Source of the DNA: CAWIJK01 sp963836375
Lineage (GTDB): Bacteria; Actinomycetota; Acidimicrobiia; Acidimicrobiales; RAAP-2
Reading direction: 5' to 3'
DNA: 64,000 bases
Assembly: GCA_963836375.1 (NCBI GenBank)
Contig: CAWIJK010000001.1
Location: forward strand, 372,001 to 436,000
Shown here: in pieces, positions 43,579-53,639 of the stretch
Layout: the number at the start of each line of letters is the position of its first letter
Numbering within the stretch: position 1 is the stretch's first letter
Program-made: the position numbers and the translations under genes
The notes under the pieces: model-generated
Seen by the model: the letters and a program-made list of their open reading frames with translations, nothing else
The model's database searches: none
Told to the model about the DNA's origin: nothing

Positions 43579-43653
43579 GGTGTGGTGCCCTCGGTGGATG
43601 AGGGCCCCGAGCATACGGCCGGCCCCGGGGCCGCCCCAAGCCCGGGGCGCGGC

Positions 43654-46199
43654 TCAGCTCGTCGGGACCGCGGCAGCCGTGGTGGAAGAGCCCGACGACC
43701 CCGACGGGTCGGCGGCGCCCCCGGCTGCGGGGAGGCTGATCGCCAGGTCGGCGGTGGCGCAGTCGGCCGGCGTCTGGGTGACCACCACGTCTTGGGCCAC
43801 GGTGCCCGGGAACTGCCACACCCCGAGCGACGGCTCGGCCGAGAGGCAGGCGAGCGCCGGGTCGTCGGTCTGGAAGCCGGTCAGCTGGCCGAGGTACACC
43901 GGGGTGCCGACGGGGGCCTGGCCGAGCAGGGTCAGGACCAGGCGCTGGCCCTGCCAGATGCCCGAGTAGGTGGGGGCGGTGGTGGTCGTGGTCGACGGGG
44001 GGGGCTGGGTCGCCGCCGTGGTCGTGGTCGGGGGGGCGCGGTGGTCGTGGTCGAGGCGCCCGGGTTCGTGGGCACGCCGGCCGGGGCGGCCGCCGGGACC
44101 GCCGGGGCCGTCGTCGTGGTCGAGGCCGACGGCTGGGTGACCGACGGCGGGGTGGCGGTCGGGCCGGCCAGGGTCCCCTTGGCCGCCGGGGCGAAGCCGA
44201 GCAGGGCCCCGAGCATGGCCGGATCGTTCCCGTCGAAGCCGAGGGCCCAGATGCCCAGGCCGGCGATGTGAAAGAACTGGGCCAGCTGGGCCTCCATGTA
44301 GAGCGACGAGGGGTCCTCGTAGAACGTCTCGTGCCACTGCCCCCCAACCTGGTACGAGGTCCACCCGGTGTCGGTGACCGGGTCCCAGTAGGTGGGATGG
44401 CCCGCCGCGGTGATCTGGCTGTAGGCCACCGGGGTGGCCCCCCCGGTGGCCTGGGCACCCAACGTGCCGTCGCTGGTCGGCCAGTCGTAGCCGTAGTAGG
44501 GCACGCCGAGGATCACCTTGGAGGCCGGCACCACCGACGTGTACTGGGTCACCGTCGTGAGATCGCTGAACATCGTCGAGGTGAGCGGGGACTCGGCCGA
44601 GGGCGTCGCTTCGAGGTTGAGCGAGTACTCCATCACGAAGAACCCGTCGACCGCGGGGGCCAGAGCGGGGATGTCGTAGAAGCCGTTCGGGTCCGCGGCC
44701 GAGCTGGCGTAGGTGTCCATGGTCACCTGGTAGTGGGGGTTGACCGCCTTCAACGCGGCGGAGACCGCGCTGACCAGGTGGGTGAGGCCCGCCTGGTCGC
44801 CGCTCCCCTCCCCTTCAAAGTCGAGGTTGACCCCGTCGAGGTTCTTCGCCGTCACCGCGTCGACGAGGGCCGTCGACAAGGTGGCCGGGGCCGTGGGTGA
44901 GGAGGTGAGCTGGTCCAGGGCACCCTGGTCGAAGCAGTTGACGGTGAGCACGACCCGGGACCCGGCGGCGTGGGCCCGCGACACCAGGTCGGCCAGGTCC
45001 TGGCTCTCGTAGCCGGCCCATCCCGGGCCGGACTGGTCCAAGGTGCCGTCGGGGTTCACGCCGATGCTGAAGTAGGCGATCGTGGTCAGGCCGTTCACGT
45101 CAAAGCCGGCGCTCTGGTCCAGGGTCCAGTAGGGGGCGAACCCGAAGACCTCATGGGGCTGGAGGGGTGCGGCGTCGGCCAGCGACGGGGGGGCGGGGGC
45201 CGGGGGGGCAGTGGCCGGGGCCAGCGGGGCCTGCCCGGTGGTGCGGTCGCCGAGCGAGCCGAGCATGCGGGTCATGAGCGACGGTCCCGGCGCCGTGGCG
45301 ACCGGGGGGGCGGCGGCCTGGGGGGCGCCCGAGGCGCCCGGATCGGCCCCGCTCAAGAGGAGGAGGCCACCGGCCAGCACGATCGCCGCCAAGGCGCCCA
45401 GGAACGACGGCCGTACCGCCGGCCCGCCGCGGCGGTGGCCAGGCCTGCGGGCCCGCAGCGCGGCCGCCAAGCGGGTCGATCCCAGGCGGGCCCCCACCGG
45501 CGCCATCACGACGACCACGGGTCGCAGGAGGAGCCCGAGCGCGGCGGCCGCCCACGACCAACCCCAGGCCAGCGCCCGCCCAGCGGCGGCGGCCAGGGCC
45601 GCGCACAGGTTGCCCGGGCCCGAATAGCGCAGCGAACACCACAGGGGGACCAGCAGGGCGCCGGCCGGCGTGACCACCCCGGTCACCCCCCGCCCGCCGG
45701 CGGCGGCGACCGAGCGGGCGGCTGTCCATGACCCGGACGCAGCCGCCCCCGCCGCCGCCGAGGCGAGCACCGCCCGGCGACTCAGGCCGGCTCGCCAGGG
45801 CCGGCGGGCCCGGCGCCAGCGCGACGAGTACCGGGCGACCCGGCCCACCAGGACCGAGACCGTCGCCGCCCCCCCCAACACGGTGAGGGTCCCAGCCTCG
45901 GTCACGACGCGCACCGCCTGAAGGGTCTCGCCCCGCGGGCCCTCCCCGGTCCCGTCGGCCGAGAGCCCCTCGATCGCCCACCAGGGGACCACCAGGACCG
46001 GACCCGACGGCGCGGTGCGGCTGGGCCGGGCGGCCAGACGCCCGATCCCAAGGCCGCGCCGGGACACCGACACCCGGCAGGGGTGCGTGTCGAGGCGGTC
46101 GGGGTGGACCAGCACCATCTGGTGGCCAACCTCGGCCGGGGCCGACTGGCGTCGTCGTCTCAGCGGTCGCGTCGGACAGTCCCCCTCGCCTGTCGGCAT
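43654..46199 (-). CDS. Membrane-anchored GH18-family protein with N-terminal extension, frameshifted near the C terminus
   Basis: From ATG 46199 the frame encodes a PH-like/beta domain (about 30-125), a region of several hydrophobic helices (130-290) and then a GH18 domain: HEVFGFAPYWTLDQS, LDGVNLDFEG (the DxxDxDxE-type motif with catalytic Glu kept), FFVMEYSLN and IWALGFDGNDPAM. A Thr/Pro-rich linker follows. In the G7 tract at 44030-44036 the frame is lost; one extra base restores TTTTAATQPPP and a C-terminal domain (YSGIWQGQRLVLTLLG ...) ending at 43654. It probably cleaves or binds beta-1,4-linked GlcNAc polymers at the cell surface. The N-terminal fusion is unusual, and ATG 46118 is an alternative start. 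Confidence 0.75.
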
Positions 46200-46321
46200 G
46201 TGCCCTGGTCACCGCACGGCAGCGCCGACCAGTCTCCTAGAGTTTGCAGCCGTTGGCAAATAGACGGGAGGGCCCGGCTGGCCCGGGAGGCGGCGGGGCG
46301 CCGAACTACGCTTGAGCGCCA

Positions 46322-47533
46322 GTGCTGTTCATCGAGGTCTTCCGCCTGCTCTTGGTGCTCGTCGGGGCCATGACCGGGTTCGAGGCCGGCCGCCACCTCG
46401 ATTCGAGCCCGGCGCCGCTCATCGGCACGATCCTGGGGGCCCTCGTCGGCTACGTGCTGGGCGGGGTCCTCGGGCGCTTCTTGGAGCGCCGGCAGATCCG
46501 GGCCGTCGACCGCTTCACCCGGGTCTCCCCGGGCGAGTTCTTCGCCGGCACCCTGACCGGTATCGCCGGCCTTCTGCTCGCCGTCGCCCTCTGCCTGCCG
46601 CTCTTGGCCTTCGTGCACTCGGCGTTCGTCTACCCCATCACCGCCGCGGTGGCCTGGGTGGTCGCCTTCGCCGCCTTCCGGATCGGGGCGGCCAAGGGTC
46701 GCCAGGTCGTCGCGGCGGCGGGCCTGTCGAGGATCCTGGCGCCACCGACCGAGCCACCGCCCGGTTATGCCCTGATGGTCGACACGTCGGCGGTCATGGA
46801 CCGGTCGCTCCTCGTCCTGGGTCGGTCCGGGCTCCTGGTCGGCGGACTGGTGATCCCGCGCTTCGTGGTGGACCAGGTCCAGACGCTCGCCGCCGGCCCG
46901 GACCCGGTCAGCTCACGGCGGGCCCGACGCGGCCTCGAGTCCCTCGAGGTCCTCCGGGAGAGCGGCGTCACCGTGCACCTGGCCGAGAACGAGCTCCCCG
47001 AGGTCGACGATCTCAACGAGCGACTGCTCGAGATGGCCCGGCGGCTCGGGCTGCGCCTGGCGACCTGCTCAAACCAACTGTTCGAGTCGGCCCGCCGTCG
47101 GGACCTGCCGGTCATCGACCTGCGCAAGATCGGCGAGAACATGACCCTCGACTTCGCACCGGGTGAGCGCCTGGTGGTGGACCTGGTGAAAGAGGGGAAC
47201 CAGGCCCGCCAGGCGGTCGGCTACCTGCCCGACGGCGACATGGTCGTGGTGAACAGCGCCGCCCACCTCATCGGGCGCGAGGACATCGTCGTCGAGGTGC
47301 TGTCGACCCGCAAGACGAACCAGGGCTTGCTGGTCTTCGCCCGGGTGGCCGATCTGGCCGGCAACGACCGGCACCGGGAGGTGGCGGGTCCCGGGAGCGG
47401 CGCCCAGATCGACCCGGCGGAGCGACCGGCGGCGAACGGACCGCAGAACGGGGCGCTCGCCGAGAACCGGTCGGCGCCGGTGGGACAGGGCGGCACCGGA
47501 CTGTTCCCCCCGCCGCTCGGCGCCACCGACTAG
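46322..47533 (+). CDS. PIN/TRAM-domain membrane protein (YacL-like)
   Basis: 403 aa from GTG 46322. TACGCT lies nine bases upstream, so the mRNA may be leaderless. About four N-terminal helices (to residue 135), then a PIN domain (YALMVDTSAVMDRSLL with acidic residues, IPRFVVDQVQTLA, ATCSNQLFESARRRDLPVID) and a TRAM domain (GERLVVDLVKEGNQARQAVGYLPDGDMVVV). These are the parts of YacL-like proteins, presumed RNases that bind RNA through TRAM. The C-terminal 60 residues are low-complexity. Confidence 0.9.
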   Translation: MLFIEVFRLLLVLVGAMTGFEAGRHLDSSPAPLIGTILGALVGYVLGGVLGRFLERRQIRAVDRFTRVSPGEFFAGTLTGIAGLLLAVALCLPLLAFVHSAFVYPITAAVAWVVAFAAFRIGAAKGRQVVAAAGLSRILAPPTEPPPGYALMVDTSAVMDRSLLVLGRSGLLVGGLVIPRFVVDQVQTLAAGPDPVSSRRARRGLESLEVLRESGVTVHLAENELPEVDDLNERLLEMARRLGLRLATCSNQLFESARRRDLPVIDLRKIGENMTLDFAPGERLVVDLVKEGNQARQAVGYLPDGDMVVVNSAAHLIGREDIVVEVLSTRKTNQGLLVFARVADLAGNDRHREVAGPGSGAQIDPAERPAANGPQNGALAENRSAPVGQGGTGLFPPPLGATD

Positions 47534-47590
47534 CTGCGGTACCCACCGACGAGGCGCCATCGACGACGCGAGGCGACTGGACGCCAGCGA

Positions 47591-48976
47591 CTAGGCGGCG
47601 GCGACGGCGGTGACCAGCTTCTGCAGCGAGTCCTTGGCGTCGCCGAAGAGCATGATCGTCTTGGGGTCGTAGAGGAGCTCGTTGTCGATGCCGGCGAAAC
47701 CCGGACGCATGGAGCGCTTCAGGAAGACGATGTGCTCGGCCTCGTCGGCGTTGATGATGGGCATGCCGTAGATGGGGCTCCCGGGGGTCGACTTGGCCGC
47801 CGGGTTCACCGTGTCGTTGGCCCCGACGACCAGGGCCACGTCGGCCGTGGGCATCTGCGGGTTCGCCTCGTCCATCTCCTTGAGCTCGTCGTAGGGGACG
47901 TTGGCCTCGGCCAAGAGGACGTTCATGTGGCCGGGCATGCGCCCGGCCACCGGGTGGATGGCGTAGAAGACCTCCACGCCCCGGGCCATCAGGCTGTCGG
48001 CCAGCTCCTTGGCCACGTGCTGGGCCTGGGCGACGGCCAGTCCGTAGCCGGGGACGATCACCACCTTGCGGGCGTAGGCCAGCAGCACCCCGATGTCCTC
48101 GGCGGTGCCGGTCCGGACCGGCCGGCTGGTGTCGCCCTCGGCCCCGCCGGTGGCCGTGACGACCGAGCCGAACGCGCTGAACAAGATGTTGGGCAGCGAG
48201 CGGCCCATGGCCGAGCTCATCATCCGGGTGAGCAGGATGCCCGAGGCGCCGACCAGGGTGCCGGCCACGATGAGGAGGTTGGAGTCGAGCGTGAAGCCCG
48301 ACGCGGCCACGGCCAGCCCGGTGAACGAGTTCAGCAGCGAGATCAGCACCGGCACGTCGGCGCCGCCGATCGGGAGGACGAAGATCACCCCGAGCAGCAA
48401 CGAGAGGATGAGCAGGATCCACAAGAGCGCGGTGGACGAGGTGACCAGGATGGCCACGGCCAGCCCCACGATGACCACACCGACCACGGCGTTGATCACC
48501 TGCTGGGCGGGGTAGGTCACCGGGCGCCCCGGCATCAGCTCCTGCAGCTTGGCGAAGGCGATGGCCGACCCGGCGAAGGAGACAGAGCCCACCAGGACCC
48601 CGAACAGGACCTCGAGCACCTTGTAGGTGGCCACCGTCTTGGTGGGCTGGCCGATGAACTCGGTGATCGAGACGAGTGCGGCCGCCCCGCCGCCGACCCC
48701 GTTGAAGATGGCGACCATCTGGGGCATCGCCGTCATCTTCACCATGCGGGCGGCCGGCACCCCGACGGCCACGCCGACAACCATGCCCCCCACGATCAGC
48801 CCGATGTTCCTGAGCCCGGGCTGGAAGAAGGTGACGGCGATCGCCAGGAGCATCCCCGAGGCACCGACGAGGTTGCCCAGCCGGGCGCGCTTGGGCGAGC
48901 TCAGGCCCTTGAGGGCCAGGATGAACCCGATCGCCGCGATCAGGTAGCAGAGGTCGATGAACGTGCCGCGGCTCAT
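47591..48976 (-). CDS. pntB: NAD(P) transhydrogenase subunit beta
   Basis: 461 aa. About nine membrane helices, then the NADP(H)-binding domain III with VPGYGLAVAQAQHVAKEL, IHPVAGRMPGHMNVLLAEA, VVGANDTVNPAAK and LFGDAKDSLQKLV. With PntA and PntA2 it moves protons to drive hydride transfer between NADH and NADP+. ATG 48976 overlaps the upstream stop by four bases (ATGA). NADPH or NAD+ balance for sterol oxidation is a plausible use. Confidence 0.95.
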   Translation of the reverse strand: MSRGTFIDLCYLIAAIGFILALKGLSSPKRARLGNLVGASGMLLAIAVTFFQPGLRNIGLIVGGMVVGVAVGVPAARMVKMTAMPQMVAIFNGVGGGAAALVSITEFIGQPTKTVATYKVLEVLFGVLVGSVSFAGSAIAFAKLQELMPGRPVTYPAQQVINAVVGVVIVGLAVAILVTSSTALLWILLILSLLLGVIFVLPIGGADVPVLISLLNSFTGLAVAASGFTLDSNLLIVAGTLVGASGILLTRMMSSAMGRSLPNILFSAFGSVVTATGGAEGDTSRPVRTGTAEDIGVLLAYARKVVIVPGYGLAVAQAQHVAKELADSLMARGVEVFYAIHPVAGRMPGHMNVLLAEANVPYDELKEMDEANPQMPTADVALVVGANDTVNPAAKSTPGSPIYGMPIINADEAEHIVFLKRSMRPGFAGIDNELLYDPKTIMLFGDAKDSLQKLVTAVAAA

Positions 48977-49305
48977 GGGCCTTTGTCACCGCCGGGGCCC
49001 TCGGCCTCTTTGGTGGAACGCTCGGCCGGCTTGGCCTTGAACATCTCGAGCATCCGGTCGGTCACGACGAACCCACCGACGACGTTGAGGGTGGCCAGGA
49101 CCACGGCGGCGACGCCCAGGGCCTCCTCGGCCCCGGTGTGGGCGTAGCCGAGCACGATCATCGCCCCGACCAGGATCACCCCGTGGATGGCGTTTGACCC
49201 CGACATGAGCGGCGTGTGCAGGATGCTCGGGACCTTCGAGATGACCTCGACGCCCACGAAGGCGGCCAGGACGAACACGGTCAGGTACTCGAGGATGCCG
49301 TTCAT
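48973..49305 (-). CDS. pntA2: NAD(P) transhydrogenase subunit alpha part 2 (membrane domain)
   Basis: 110 aa with about four helices (LTVFVLAAFVGVEVISKVPSI, ATLNVVGGFVVTDRMLEMF) typical of the split alpha-2 subunit. It overlaps both pnt neighbours by four bases. A charged tail (KAKPAERSTKEAEG) follows the last helix. Confidence 0.92.
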   Translation of the reverse strand: MNGILEYLTVFVLAAFVGVEVISKVPSILHTPLMSGSNAIHGVILVGAMIVLGYAHTGAEEALGVAAVVLATLNVVGGFVVTDRMLEMFKAKPAERSTKEAEGPGGDKGP

Positions 49306-50501
49306 GGCGTCGGGTCCTCTCGGGGCGTCGGGTCCGGCTCGGTCCGCGCCGCGGCGCCGCCCGCCGTCGGGGCGGCCGGCGCCTGGGCCGGCTCCGCGCC
49401 GCCGGCCGCCGGCTTGTGTCCGTCTCGCAGCACGCAGGTGCCCAGCACGATCTCGTCCTCCCAGTCCGGCCCGACCTCGCCGTCCTTGCCCAAGAGGGCC
49501 AGCAGGTTGGCCACGTTGCGGGCGTAGAGGAAGCTGGCATGGGTCGGCATGCCCGAGGGGGGATTGGCCATGCCGACCACCGTCGTCCCCGACCGCACGA
49601 CGTCCTCCCCGGCCACGGTCAGCTCGCAGTTCCCACCCGAGTCCGCCGCCATGTCGATCACCACCGACCCCGGGCCCATGCCGTCGACCATGGCCGCGGT
49701 GAGCAGGACCGGGGCCTTGCGGCCGGGCACCGCGGCGGTGGTGATGACCACGTCGGACGCCGCCACCTCGGCGGCCAGGGCCGCCCGCTGGGCCGCCAGC
49801 TCCTCGTCGGTGAGCTCGCGGGCGTACCCGCCGGTGCCCTCGGCCCGCACGGCCAGGTCGACGAAGGTCGCCCCGAGGCTCTCGGCCTCCTCTTTGGCCG
49901 CGGCCCGCACGTCGTAGGCGCGCACGACCGCCCCCAGGCGCCGGGCGGTGGCGATGGCCTGGAGCCCGGCGACCCCCACCCCCATCACCAGCACCTTGGC
50001 CGGGGGCACGGTCCCCGCCGCCGTCATGAACATCGGGAAGAACTTGGCCAGGTGCTCGGCCGCCGCCAGCCCGGCCCGGTAGCCCGAGACGGTGGCCTGG
50101 GACGACAGGGCGTCCATGCCCTGGGCCCGGCTGATGCGCGGCACCAGGTCGAAGCTGAACACCGACGCCCGCTTCTTGGCCAGCACCGCCAGGGCCTCCT
50201 CGGCCGACGCCGGCTGCAAGAAGCTGACCACGATGGCCCCCTCGGCCACCTGCTCGGCCTCCTCGGCGCTCAGGGGCTGGACCCGGACCACCACCGCCGC
50301 ATCGGCCAGGGCGGCGGCGGCGTCAGGGGCGATCAGTGCCCCGGCCTCGGCGAAGGCCGAGTCGGGGAACGCCGCCGCGGCCCCGGCCCCCGCTTGGACA
50401 CTGACCGACCAGCCCTGGTCGACCAGGCGCTTGACCACGTCGGGGACCAGGGCCACCCGGCGCTCGCCCGGACGCGTCTCCGCGGGAACCGCCAGCTTCA
50501 C
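49302..50501 (-). CDS. pntA1: NAD(P) transhydrogenase subunit alpha part 1
   Basis: 399 aa from GTG 50501. It starts VKLAVPAETRPGERRVALVP, has the RAQGMDALSSQATVSGYRA motif, the Rossmann motif KVLVMGVGVAGLQAIATARRLG and the VVITTAAVPGRKAPVLLTAAMV segment of alanine-dehydrogenase/PntA proteins. It binds NAD(H) in domain I. The last 35 residues are Ala/Pro-rich. First gene of the three-gene pnt operon, 44 bases downstream of the EAL gene. Confidence 0.95.
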   Translation of the reverse strand: MKLAVPAETRPGERRVALVPDVVKRLVDQGWSVSVQAGAGAAAAFPDSAFAEAGALIAPDAAAALADAAVVVRVQPLSAEEAEQVAEGAIVVSFLQPASAEEALAVLAKKRASVFSFDLVPRISRAQGMDALSSQATVSGYRAGLAAAEHLAKFFPMFMTAAGTVPPAKVLVMGVGVAGLQAIATARRLGAVVRAYDVRAAAKEEAESLGATFVDLAVRAEGTGGYARELTDEELAAQRAALAAEVAASDVVITTAAVPGRKAPVLLTAAMVDGMGPGSVVIDMAADSGGNCELTVAGEDVVRSGTTVVGMANPPSGMPTHASFLYARNVANLLALLGKDGEVGPDWEDEIVLGTCVLRDGHKPAAGGAEPAQAPAAPTAGGAAARTEPDPTPREDPTP

Positions 50502-50545
50502 GGGGGCATTTCTTAGCAGGTCGGCGACGGCACCCCGATCCGAGG

Positions 50546-51733
50546 TCAGCGGTCCTCGGCGCCCTTGGACCGGCTGGTCGGGGAGCTGGGGGGGGCCTCG
50601 GTCGGGGCCACCGGATCGGGGCCCTCGTCGCCGGTGGCCGGCAGGAGGGCGTCGGTCGCCGCGTCCGGGCCGCGCCGGGCGTGACGGGGCGACCCGTCCG
50701 CGTTGCCCGGCTCGTCGGGGTCGCCCGCGTACCCCGACGGCGCGGCGCCGGCGGCGTCCAGGGCCAGGTCCACGAAGTCGATCCCGTCGATCTCGACCCG
50801 GGTGTCGGTGCTGGTCGCCGCGGCCAGGGCCGAGCTGGCGCTCCGGGCCGGCCCGAGGGGGAGCCGACCGTTGTCCTCCGACGCCCCGGGGAACGGCCAG
50901 TCGTCGTCGTCGTCCCAGCCCGGGCCGCTCAGGGGGAACCGCAGGTCGACGAGGTTGGCCAGCTTGGTGGCGTTGTCCTGGCTGAGCGGCGGGGCGAAGT
51001 AGTAGCCCTGCCCGGCGTCCGAGTCGAACTCGCGGACGATCGCCGCGTGCAGCGCCGTCTCGACCCCTTCGGCCACGGTGGACATCCCGCAGTTGTGGGC
51101 CAGGTGCACGACCGTCTCGACGATCATGCGGTTGATGCCCTCTCGGGCCTCGAGCCCCATGACGAACGAATCGTCGATCTTGACGGTGTTGACGGCGAGC
51201 CGGCGCAGGATCTCGAAGGAGTTCCAGCTGGTGCCCACGTCGTCCACCGCCAGCTGCACCCCGAGCCCGCTGATCATGCGCAGGTCGGTGACCGCCCCGT
51301 CGTCGGACAGGGCCCGCTCGGTGCACTCGACGGTCAGCCGGTCCGGCGTCAGGCCCGACTCCTCGAGGGCGGCGACGACCGCCGCCGAGCAGGCCCCCCG
51401 GCGGAGCTGGACGATCGAGCAGTTGACGGCGAGCTGGACGTTCGAGGGCCAACGGATGGCCTCGCGGCAGCCTTCGCGCAGGACCCATTCGCCCAGCGCC
51501 ACGATGTCGCCGTTGGCTTCGGCCCACGGGATGAGCAACCCCGGGAGGATGACGCCCTCGGTCGGGTGGTGCCACCGGATGAGGGCCTCGAGCCCGAGGA
51601 GTTGGCCGGACCCCAGATCGACGACGGGCTGGTAGACGAGGCGGGGCTCGCCCGCCAGCACCAGCGGGTTGGACTGCCCTTGCCAGGGCTCACGTTCAGC
51701 TTGCCAGGGCTCGCTGTCGGCCCCTCCGTCCAC
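50546..51733 (-). CDS. EAL-domain cyclic-di-GMP phosphodiesterase-like protein
   Basis: 395 aa from GTG 51733 behind AGGAGGAGGGGG. The EAL domain (about 25-270) keeps LEALIRWHHP, LAVNCS, VECTERAL, VDDVGTSWNSFEIL, VKIDDSFVMG and AEGVETALHA, so the metal ligands and catalytic residues seem present; the DDFG motif reads DDVG. A low-complexity acidic C-terminal tail of about 120 residues follows. No GGDEF, sensor or membrane segment is fused. It precedes the pnt operon on the same strand. Confidence 0.88.
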   Translation of the reverse strand: MDGGADSEPWQAEREPWQGQSNPLVLAGEPRLVYQPVVDLGSGQLLGLEALIRWHHPTEGVILPGLLIPWAEANGDIVALGEWVLREGCREAIRWPSNVQLAVNCSIVQLRRGACSAAVVAALEESGLTPDRLTVECTERALSDDGAVTDLRMISGLGVQLAVDDVGTSWNSFEILRRLAVNTVKIDDSFVMGLEAREGINRMIVETVVHLAHNCGMSTVAEGVETALHAAIVREFDSDAGQGYYFAPPLSQDNATKLANLVDLRFPLSGPGWDDDDDWPFPGASEDNGRLPLGPARSASSALAAATSTDTRVEIDGIDFVDLALDAAGAAPSGYAGDPDEPGNADGSPRHARRGPDAATDALLPATGDEGPDPVAPTEAPPSSPTSRSKGAEDR

Positions 51734-51847
51734 TGCTCACCCCCTCCTCCTGTCGCCGCTCGGGTCGATCCCCGACGCCCGGGGTCGCCGCCGCGCCCAA
51801 TCTTGCCCGACCGGCCATGCCCGCGCCCGTTTGGGGCCCCGGCCTCC

Positions 51848-52705
51848 TCAGTCCGGCGGACGGGCGGCGGCCAGGAACGAGGGCCACTCCCCGCCGCCGT
51901 GCAAAACGAGGTTCGCCCCGCTGACGTAGGCGGCCAGGGGGGAGGCGAGGAACAGGCAGGCACCGGCCACGTCGGCCGGGACGCCCATCCTCCCGAGCGG
52001 CACCGTGCCGGCCACCCGGTTCAGTCCCTCGACCCCGCCGTAGTGGTCGGCACCGGCACCGGTGTCGAGGAGTCCGGCCGAGATGCAGTTGACCCTGACC
52101 TTGGGGGCCCACTCGACGGCCAGGGTCTCGGTCAGGTTCACCAGGCCGGCCTTGGCCGCTCCGTAGGCCGCCGTCCCCGGCGAGGGACGCAGACCCGACA
52201 CGCTCCCGATGTTGACGATCGAGCCGCCCTCGTCCTGTCCCTGCAGCACGGCGTTGGCCGCCTGGGCACAGTAGAAGGGGGCGAGGAGGTTGAGGCCCAC
52301 GATCGCCGCGACGAACCGGGGCGACGCGTCGGCCGCCGCCACCTGGGGCGAGCCGCCGGCGTTGTTCACCAGGAGGTCCAGGCGCCCGTGGCGCTCGGTG
52401 GCCGCCCCGACGACCGCCCGGGCCTGGTCGGCCTCGCGCACGTCGGCGGTGACGAAGCCGGCCGTCCGCTCCCGGCCGTCGGGCCCGACCGCCCTCGGCA
52501 GCTGTTCGGGTCCGGGGTCGTGGCGTCCGCAGGTGAGCACCTCGGACCCGGCCCCGAGCAGCGCACCGGTGATCGCCCGGCCCACCCCCCGGGTGCCGCC
52601 GGTCACCACCGCCACCCGACCGCTGAAGTCGAGCGGGCCCCCGGCGCCGAGGTCGCCACCCCAAGCGACCTCGTCCACGCGTCGGGTGTGCCTGCCCTCG
52701 CCCAC
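51848..52705 (-). CDS. Short-chain dehydrogenase/reductase (sterol ring-degradation locus)
   Basis: 285 aa from GTG 52705; TAGGGT eight bases before it suggests a leaderless transcript. SDR features: GRVAVVTGGTRGVGRAI (cofactor), LLVNNAGG, IVNIGSVSG (Ser) and AYGAAKAGL (Tyr/Lys). The gene faces echA20 across 160 bp, the same layout as Rv3549c/Rv3548c and Rv3550 in Mycobacterium, so it probably acts on a ring C/D intermediate. A GC hairpin (GCGGCC/GGCCGC) lies in the shared upstream region. Confidence 0.85.
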   Translation of the reverse strand: MGEGRHTRRVDEVAWGGDLGAGGPLDFSGRVAVVTGGTRGVGRAITGALLGAGSEVLTCGRHDPGPEQLPRAVGPDGRERTAGFVTADVREADQARAVVGAATERHGRLDLLVNNAGGSPQVAAADASPRFVAAIVGLNLLAPFYCAQAANAVLQGQDEGGSIVNIGSVSGLRPSPGTAAYGAAKAGLVNLTETLAVEWAPKVRVNCISAGLLDTGAGADHYGGVEGLNRVAGTVPLGRMGVPADVAGACLFLASPLAAYVSGANLVLHGGGEWPSFLAAARPPD

Positions 52706-52865
52706 GGTGGGTGACCCTACAGCCGGGCGCCGCCGGGCCCCGGGCCAGCCGCGGCCTTGGGGCCGCGCAAGACTCGTTGGCCGCCCGCCGACACGGTGGC
52801 CTACCCTTCGTGAGCCGAGCCCCTGTGGTCCGGCCCGCGCGGTGATGACGGAGGGAAGGGGCCCG

Positions 52866-53624
52866 ATGCCCATCGAGATGGTGCAGGGGACCGAGGGCAT
52901 CGCCGAGGTCGTCATCGACCATCCTCCGGTCAACGCCCTCGACGTGGCCGGTTGGTTCGCGCTGGCCGACGCCGTGGCGGCGGCGGGGCGGGTCCCCCAG
53001 AACCGGGTCGTGGTGCTGCGGGCAGAGGGAAGGGGCTTCTGCGCCGGGGTGGACATCAAAGAGATCCAGGCCCGGGGCGACGACGCCCTGGTGGGGGTGA
53101 ACCGGGGGTGCGCCGCCGCCTTCGCCGCCGTCTACGACTGCGAGGTACCGGTGATCGCCGCGGTCCACGGCTTCTGCCTCGGCGGCGGCATCGGGCTGGT
53201 GGGCAACGCCGACATCGTCGTGGCCACGGACGACGCCACGTTCGGGTTGCCCGAGGTCGACCGGGGGGCCCTCGGCGCCGCCACCCACCTGGCCCGTTTG
53301 GTCCCCCAGCACAAGATGCGCCAGATGGTCTACACGGCCGCTGCCATCCCGGCGGCCGAGCTGGCGACGTACGGCTCGGTGGCCCAGGTGGTCCCCGGGG
53401 CAGAGCTGCGCGACGCGGCCATGGCCATCGCCGCCGGGATCGCCACCAAGAGTCCGTCGATCCTGCGCAGGGCCAAGGAGTCGCTGAACGGCATCGACCC
53501 GGTGGACGTCAAGCGCAGCTACCGCTTCGAGCAGGGCTTCACCTACGAGCTCCACGTCCGGGGGGTGGCCGACGAGCAGCGCCAGGCCTTCGTGGAAAAG
53601 CGCGACGCCGACACGTCGCGCTGA
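52866..53624 (+). CDS. echA20: Enoyl-CoA hydratase-family ring hydrolase EchA20
   Basis: 252 aa from ATG 52866 with GGAGGGAAGGGG upstream. Crotonase fold with oxyanion segments FCAGVDIKEIQARGD and GFCLGGGIGLVGNADIV; FEQGFTYELH near the end is typical of the EchA20 branch. In steroid catabolism EchA20 opens the last ring of the CoA-thioester HIP intermediate. It is followed by ipdA after 15 bases in the order echA20-ipdA-ipdB-ipdC known from mycobacteria. Confidence 0.88.
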   Translation: MPIEMVQGTEGIAEVVIDHPPVNALDVAGWFALADAVAAAGRVPQNRVVVLRAEGRGFCAGVDIKEIQARGDDALVGVNRGCAAAFAAVYDCEVPVIAAVHGFCLGGGIGLVGNADIVVATDDATFGLPEVDRGALGAATHLARLVPQHKMRQMVYTAAAIPAAELATYGSVAQVVPGAELRDAAMAIAAGIATKSPSILRRAKESLNGIDPVDVKRSYRFEQGFTYELHVRGVADEQRQAFVEKRDADTSR

Positions 53625-53639
53625 TCGGAGAACGCGGAC

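Noticed and set aside
52706..52865. KstR2-type operator (CAAG...CTTG) between the SDR gene and echA20
   Set aside because: Only a partial GCAAG-like match without the second arm is present.
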